64,000 bases of DNA, from the NCBI GenBank assembly GCA_051294375.1, contig CM119265.1:20556221-20620220 (forward strand). The letters are read 5' to 3'. The notes under the pieces were generated by a model. It was not told where the DNA came from and ran no database searches. It saw nothing but the letters and a program-made list of their open reading frames with translations. Source of the stretch: Paraspadella gotoi. Lineage: Eukaryota > Chaetognatha. Made by a program: the position numbers and the translations under genes. This document shows positions 58,774 through 64,000 of the stretch, one piece after another. Each line of letters opens with the position of its first letter. Position 1 is the stretch's first letter.

Positions 58774-59008
58774 GTGAGTGAATAGCGAGAAATAAATTAA
58801 AACAACTAAACTTGTAAAGAAAAACAAACCAGAAAAGGTTGAAAACTTCATAGATGATATAGTTTTTAGCTTTTTTTAGTCAATATTTACATAAATCTGA
58901 AAAGTAATGAAGAACAAACAAAAAAAAGCAAAATAAAAAAAATATTTATCATAATATTTCCTAACTCAGAAACGTATTGATCCGCCCCCGCCGTCCCCTC
59001 AACCCCAG

Positions 59009-59323
59009 GAGATACGTTTGGCCTTCCACGCATTGACTTCCCTCAGCGGCACAATGTTGCCCTCCTCCGCCGAAAAGGGGTCAGGCATTCGCATCGAATT
59101 CGCCAAGAACCGCATGGGGGAGGTGAGTAACGCCTACCACCACCAACAACAACAACAGCTGCAGCAGCACCCTTTCCTGGCTGCCACGGCGGCGTCGACC
59201 GCGTCGGCGGAGCAGCAGATGATTGTGGAATTCGCGACGAGCGCCGGTGGCGCCGGATGCGTCACCGGCGCTGGCGTGATCGCGCCGGCAGCAATGGCAG
59301 CCTCACCGCCCCCCAACAAAATG
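59009..59323 (+). CDS. cpo/mec-8-like: Exon 9: end of RRM2 and Gln/Ala-rich tail
   Basis: The exon follows CAACCCCAG and starts EIRLAFHALTSLSGTMLPSS, then AEKGSGIRIEFAKNRMGE: helix 2 and beta-4 of RRM2, ending in the RIEFAKNxMGE signature. It has two possible donors, both in phase 0: GAG|GTGAGT after MGE (59122/59123), a near-perfect consensus, and ATG|GTACGA at 59323/59324, weaker. The 201 nt between them read VSNAYHHQQQQQLQQHPFLA and on to ASPPPNKM with no stop and clear coding composition. If neither donor is used the frame ends at TAA 59366-59368 with a tail VRTARAQPLFLDFE. An upstream in-frame acceptor (CTCAG, exon start 58970) would add KRIDPPPPSPQPQ inside RRM2, which is less likely. 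Confidence 0.92.
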
Positions 59324-60134
59324 GTACGAACGGCACGAGCCCAACCGCTTTTTCTAGACTTTGAATAACTTATTTTTATGTTAGGTTAAATTTTTATTTT
59401 AAAAAAATTGGTTTTATGTTTATTTATTTAGAGGACGAAGAATTTTTTTGGGGGGATTAGAATAACAATTACATTTGTTTAGGGCCAACGAAACGCTACT
59501 CTTAAAATAATTTAAAATACAGTATAAATTTATCTTGATATTTTTTATTAATGATAAAGAACGAATAAAAATGGTTGGTATCATTTTGGTGGGAATTCGC
59601 TAAACGAGAACACTATATGGCCTTAACTGTTCTAACCCGGCTTATAAAGCAAAGATCGACAAAAATAAATGGAATAATTATAATGCATGATCCATGATCC
59701 GTGATCTATTGAAATAATATACGGCATTATATTAACTATTGTTCATTGACTTAATTAACCATAAAAAAGTATCGTAAGAATAGGTCTATTCAATAGCGTA
59801 TATGTTCTGGTTGTATAATGTAGATTTTTTTAGATCAAATTTTTGTTGATCAATTTTTAATGACTAACATATTAACCTTTTGACTTGTTGAATTGTTGAA
59901 TTGTTTTATTCAAGAGAAGTATTTATTGATTAATACCAAAGAACAAGTTAATGTTTCATTGTTATTTATATGTTTATGCAAATGAAATCAAGCTTCTTCG
60001 TCCAAACAATATTCTAAAATTTACTGCACAAAATTGTTTGAAATTTAAACAGTGAGACATTTATTTTCTGAAAGTGAAACAGTTATGTTTCTTGAAGTGT
60101 GTCACGTTTAATTTGTTTGTATTTTGTTTCTCAG
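59324..60134 (+). other. Intron between exons 9 and 10 / alternative 3' end
   Basis: GTACGA to TTTCTCAG, 811 nt, AT-rich. Its first 45 nt are an open continuation of exon 9 to TAA (59366-59368), so it is 3' UTR in a form that does not splice. Confidence 0.65.
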
Positions 60135-60173
60135 GGACGAAAAGAAACAGACGTCGCTGCTGTCATCGAGTAA
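60135..60173 (+). CDS. cpo/mec-8-like: Exon 10: last coding exon with stop
   Basis: After the pyrimidine-rich acceptor TTTGTTTCTCAG the phase-0 frame reads GRKETDVAAVIE and then TAA (60171-60173). It fits both donors of exon 9 without frame change, and sequence beyond it is AT-rich and non-coding as expected for a 3' UTR. Support is only the good acceptor, correct phase and the immediate stop; the short peptide is not one I recognise. Confidence 0.6.
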   Translation, partial: GRKETDVAAVIE

Positions 60174-60920
60174 AAGCCAACGAACAAAGGATCATCAGGG
60201 ATCAATTTTGCCTCTTTTCTTTATTAGATTTTATGCTACTTATATTTATCTAGAAAAAAAAATCCAAATTTTAACAAAAAAACCTCAGAATTGAAAGAAT
60301 AATTATATTCGAGCATGCCAAACGCTAAACTGTATCTCCGCTTCATAAATAGCTTTGTCTACCGAGATTTAAAGATAATATTTAAAGAAGTGGAAAGTTG
60401 ATTTAATTCTTCAATGTAACGAAATGGAATTTCAGACTTGTCGCGAGATAACTTGAAGTTTTAAATCAATATCCGTGAAAAAAGAACCGTAACTAACTTA
60501 AGAAGAATTTAAAAGATATGGAATTTTTAATGTTTCTTCTTCTCATAGATGTCTTATGTTTCTTTCGTTGTCATTTTTTTTTTGTATTGATGACGATAAG
60601 GCGGATTCGGAATCGAGGGAAGAAATGAGATGGGAGCGAAAAGTAAATAAAAACAAAAACAAAATCGACAAAGCCCCCAAAAAATTATGATAGAACCCTT
60701 TTTTATGCCGGATAGTTCCTTCGACAACTACTCTTTAGTAGACAAATAAAGATACAACCCATACTTAATAAGTTTAACGCGGCGCAATTTATCGCACCGT
60801 TTAGGGTAATAACTCAAAAAAAAAAAAAAAAAACAAACAAACAAACAAAACAAAAAAAAACCTGTTTGCTTGGAATTTAGATCTCATTTATACAACTTTG
60901 AACTAGTTTTTAAATAAAGA
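60174..60920 (+). other. Probable 3' UTR with poly(A) signals
   Basis: AT-rich sequence downstream of the TAA at 60171, without convincing open frames. AATAAA hexamers occur at 60646-60651, 60745-60750 and 60913-60918. Any of these could end the transcript; which is used cannot be told from sequence. Confidence 0.5.
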
Positions 60921-63900
60921 AACTTTAGTTGATTGTAATTAATCAAAATGATACAAATTCATCGCCCGTATATAACTTTACGATCTTTTTTAACAAGTTA
61001 AATTACCAGCTTCGCGGAAAAAATGAAGGAACGATGGTGTGATTGCCACAAATATTTAAAAACTATGAAATTCGATTAGACTATTGTTATTAACATGTTA
61101 ATCGTTAACTGCGATTCCGTCCTCTATATATACCAGACTGTCAATTCCTGTTCACTTTTTACTATTTGACAAAACGCTTAAAATGAAAAGAACTCTTTTG
61201 AGATTAGCGTGTAGTTTAGATGTAGCAATTTTTTTTTGTTTTGGAATTTGCAGTCTTGATAATTTTCTTTGATCTCATTCGAGCCCGGCTAAAATAATCC
61301 AAAATATCACATTAGTGTTAAATGTTTGTAACATAGTGTAGCATTGTTAAATAACAATTTTTGTTTTAGAACTTAAGTGTATCACTGTCACCGAAGTTAG
61401 GGATGGAAATAATAATTACAAAAAACTTGGAAATGGAATTTAAACGTACAATTGACTTCCAAAATATTCATAAATTCCACTAAAACAAATTTGTGTTTAA
61501 AAAAATTTGAAACTTTTGCTGTCTATGTTTGCACACTTAAGAGTATTTTAAACACATGTTAGTCGCTTACACAAAATTTTTAGTGTTTTTTAAGTGTCAT
61601 GAATAGCTGCTCAGAATTTTTTTAGTTTTAAGATTGTGTGTGCGAACCAATAGTGTATTATTAATTTGATTTGATTCAATTCAATTATGTAGATGCAATG
61701 ACTTATAGGTAATTTTAAAAAAACTAATTATCAAGCTTTTAGCGTTACAATTCGCAACCTAGTCGGGCTACAACTATTGCATTTAAGTAAAAGACGTTAA
61801 GTGGGAATATGTGTTTTTATAAAGTTATAGTTTGAGACTTGTTTCACTTGTTACTTAAAAAAATCATTTTGCTCTTCATTGCATGTTTCTACTAATTTTC
61901 AGTTGCAAATTTACTCTTTTGTCTTAAAAGGAGTTGTTAGTTTACCTTTCTACAAAGGCTACACTAAGTCATTTCTAAACTATATACGTGAACATTTTAA
62001 AATTTAAGTATTCTTTCGCCCCCATATAAACATTACTCTATAAACCTCTCCATTCTTGCCAAGAGTTCTGACGTGGAACTCCTACTCTTGGAGAGATGTT
62101 GGTTAATGCAATGTTTACAGCAAAGTCTGAAAGAGCTAACTGAAATTTGCTCATTTAAGTATCGCAATAATTATGAATGAATTTTTGATTCTCATGTGCC
62201 TTTTATGGGAAGTAAAATATTTAAGTACTAGCTTGCATTGAAAATGAAAAAAATATATTAAATTCGTAAATAAAATATACCTATTATTTAATTGCTTATA
62301 AAAACAGATGAATCCTAAGTAAAGCAGATTATGATCATTATCCTTTGGCCATTTAATACTATTGATTAGTTTAATTTAATATTTTACAGCTCGCATAATC
62401 TCATTGCCATTACCAATGCGAAATCTATGTGTTGTCCCTGCCAACGCTGTATTATCCCTAATTCAATGTCGTGTACTCTATTCAATAATAAATGTACCGC
62501 TTAAACTAATAAGGATTTCTTTACTGTAATCCTCTAGCAAGCTTTAACTTACTACTTAAGTTTTTTTTCCAATACTTGTGTTGATAAGTGAATAAATTTA
62601 ATTGTGGGAGAACAACGTCCTATTCAAATTACCGATGGTTTTAAGTAACGTTGGTTTTAAGTACCTAGCGATTACATTTACAGGCATGTGTGACACAAAA
62701 GTTATTTACAGTTGAAGTAAAAGGATTTTCGTTAGAATTTGTAGGGAGTAAAAGTTAGAGAAGTCTACTTCATTGATAATTCAATATTTTAAACAATTTA
62801 TTTCACTTGAATTTAATATTAAGATTTTGATTCAATTAAGTTGAAGACAAAAGGGAATCGAAAGTTAATGGTAGCGCGATCGTCTGCCGATAGCGTAACT
62901 AATAGAGTCCCCCTGAGACAAAAGGGAAACGAGGTATTTGTTTCTACTTTTTGCTCCGATTATTCAGCATTGCGTTCTTACGCAGTTATGCCCGTCCCCA
63001 TAATACCTTAGACTCACCTCCACTCGGAAAACGAAAGTCGGCGTTATATGGCTCCATAGGGCATTATAGCAATGCCCCATTCTTTACGAATTGGATACGA
63101 ATTCGATTAGAATGATAGATTTGTTACCAAAATTTGTTTTCTGAGCAATCAAAATTGAGGCTCTTCCCGGTCAAAGAGGTTTCGTCAGCACTGTCTTTAT
63201 TATTATATTCCTGTTCCTCGCTTGTCAGTCTCGTCGGCATATATGCATTATGCAAAGTCAGGTAAATTCCTCTGGATTCAGCAGAGGGATTTCTAAAAGC
63301 GGCAGCTGTCTGGAAGAAGCAGCAGGAGCCGCGGTAAGTTCGCGTGTTGAAAAGGTTGCAAAAAAAAAAAAAACGTTTGGGAGGTAGATTAGAACAATAA
63401 ATTCAGATCAGCCGTTGTAGTGCATGAAAAAAAAAACATAGAAAGATAACCCTCGTAATTCACTTCACATCCAAGAACCGTAAACATTGTGGATAATTCG
63501 AGGGAAATGACCTCTTCAGGTTTCAATTCATAAAAAGAAAATACTGTCAACACGGAAACTTCTGTTACGTTTCAAGGGCAAGGCCGGTCGATGGCCCAAC
63601 GCGGACTTTGCCCCGACCGAAGTTTTTGCCCGATCTCGCCCGGAAACTTAAAGTTTAGTAAGTGCGATTTTTTTCCCCTCTCAAATAATTTTTTTTTTAA
63701 TTTTTCGTAATTCCCGTGATTTTTTAAAAAATTCTGTAAATTTATTCCTTTTTAATCGAATCCTTTTCCTTCTGTCGATTGCAATTTTCTGAAAACTAAA
63801 TTCGTATCATCATCGAAAAATAAATATTAAATAATTTTCATTCATAAAACTCTTCAAATTACTCAGTAATAAACCACGCTTATTTAACTNNNNNNNNNNT

Positions 63901-64000
63901 TTTTCCTAATTTTGACCAAGAAAACATAAAAATTTTGGAAAGTTGTAGTTAAATTTTTTATTTAACTTCTTATGCTCTATCAGAATCCATCAAAAAAAGT
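60921..64000. other. AT-rich 3' flank, no confident gene
   Basis: Mostly AT-rich, with few long open frames. A GC-richer stretch at 63200-63340 carries an ATG-initiated 28-codon frame ending at a consensus donor (63250-63333), treated only as a candidate. A 10-N gap lies at 63890-63899. Confidence 0.6.
63250..63333 (+). CDS. Candidate first exon of an unknown downstream gene
   Basis: ATG at 63250 opens 28 codons (MQSQVNSSGFSRGISKSGSC then LEEAAGAA) ending at the strong donor GCG|GTAAGT. The segment is GC-richer than its surroundings. The product is not recognised. It could equally be a 5' UTR exon or chance; no downstream exon is visible in the remaining 0.6 kb. Confidence 0.22.

Larger units (their letters stand above)
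39456..60173 (+). other. cpo/mec-8-like: couch potato / MEC-8 / RBPMS family gene (multi-exon locus)
   Basis: Ten exons spread over about 20.7 kb join in compatible phases into an RNA-binding protein with two RRM domains. RRM1 has RNP2 TLFVSGLP and RNP1 PVGFVTF; RRM2 has RNP2 TLFVANL and RNP1 SPVCFVEF. Family members bind CAC-containing RNA and act in splicing and mRNA control in muscle and nervous system (MEC-8, couch potato, RBPMS: established knowledge). Two RRMs match MEC-8, while vertebrate RBPMS has one. Introns start and end with GT-AG except one GC-AG. The N-terminal coding exon is missing from what can be recognised: the first RRM exon starts in phase 0, so an upstream exon with the ATG must exist, perhaps in a gap or far upstream. 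Three alternative C-termini are possible (stops at 51782, 59366 and 60171). Confidence 0.9.

Noticed and set aside
1-64000. CRISPR arrays, bacterial operons, rRNA genes or intact viral genes
   Set aside because: None seen; the repeats are microsatellites and minisatellites without spacer structure, and the gene structure is eukaryotic.

Overview
This is an animal (eukaryotic) genomic scaffold, not a bacterial or viral one. It carries one recognisable gene, split into short exons with canonical splice sites on the + strand, inside a very large non-coding background that is full of microsatellites: (GA/CT)n, (GTC/GAC)n, (TTTC)n and (GGA)n. The protein is a couch potato / MEC-8 / RBPMS family RNA-binding protein. 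The first RRM reads closest (from memory) to arthropod couch potato, and a second, MEC-8-like RRM lies downstream. This suggests an ecdysozoan, probably an arthropod with a microsatellite-rich genome. The species cannot be settled from this window.

Layout. 1-33.3 kb: gene-poor, microsatellite-dense sequence with many N gaps, most of which start or end in (GA/CT)n. It holds an inverted repeat (1-814 against 4413-5183), a noisy direct duplication (about 1801-3720 against 8462-10535), several minisatellites, a tRNA-derived fragment, and CpG-rich stretches with regulatory-looking motifs (E2F-like at 24.6 kb; E-boxes, CRE and RFX-like half sites at 26.9-28.4 kb). 33.3-33.6 kb: a compact core-promoter-like cluster (CCAAT boxes plus a TATA box). 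36-45.7 kb: a tangle of duplicated blocks joined by 25-N gaps. One copy holds an intact first RRM exon and another holds a copy with four indels. 46.3-60.2 kb: the remaining exons of the gene in order. 60.2-64 kb: 3' UTR and AT-rich flank with one weak exon candidate near 63.3 kb.

Gene model. RRM1 is built from exons at 39456, 46328, 47683 and 47961. An Ala/Gln/His-rich linker follows (49567-50034), then a GC-rich exon (51525-51784). That exon either ends the protein at a stop or is spliced at an internal donor into the RRM2 part (57513-58071, 58704-58773, 59009-59323), with a last short exon at 60135-60173. The first coding exon, upstream of RRM1, was not found. The gene shows a GC-AG intron, a possible cassette exon, an exitron-like segment after RRM2, and an apparent frame conflict at an 8-C homopolymer that is either a 1-base assembly error or evidence for a different splice route.

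No novel multi-gene system is visible. The most useful observations concern the splicing structure of this gene and the strong signs that several duplicated blocks are assembly artefacts.
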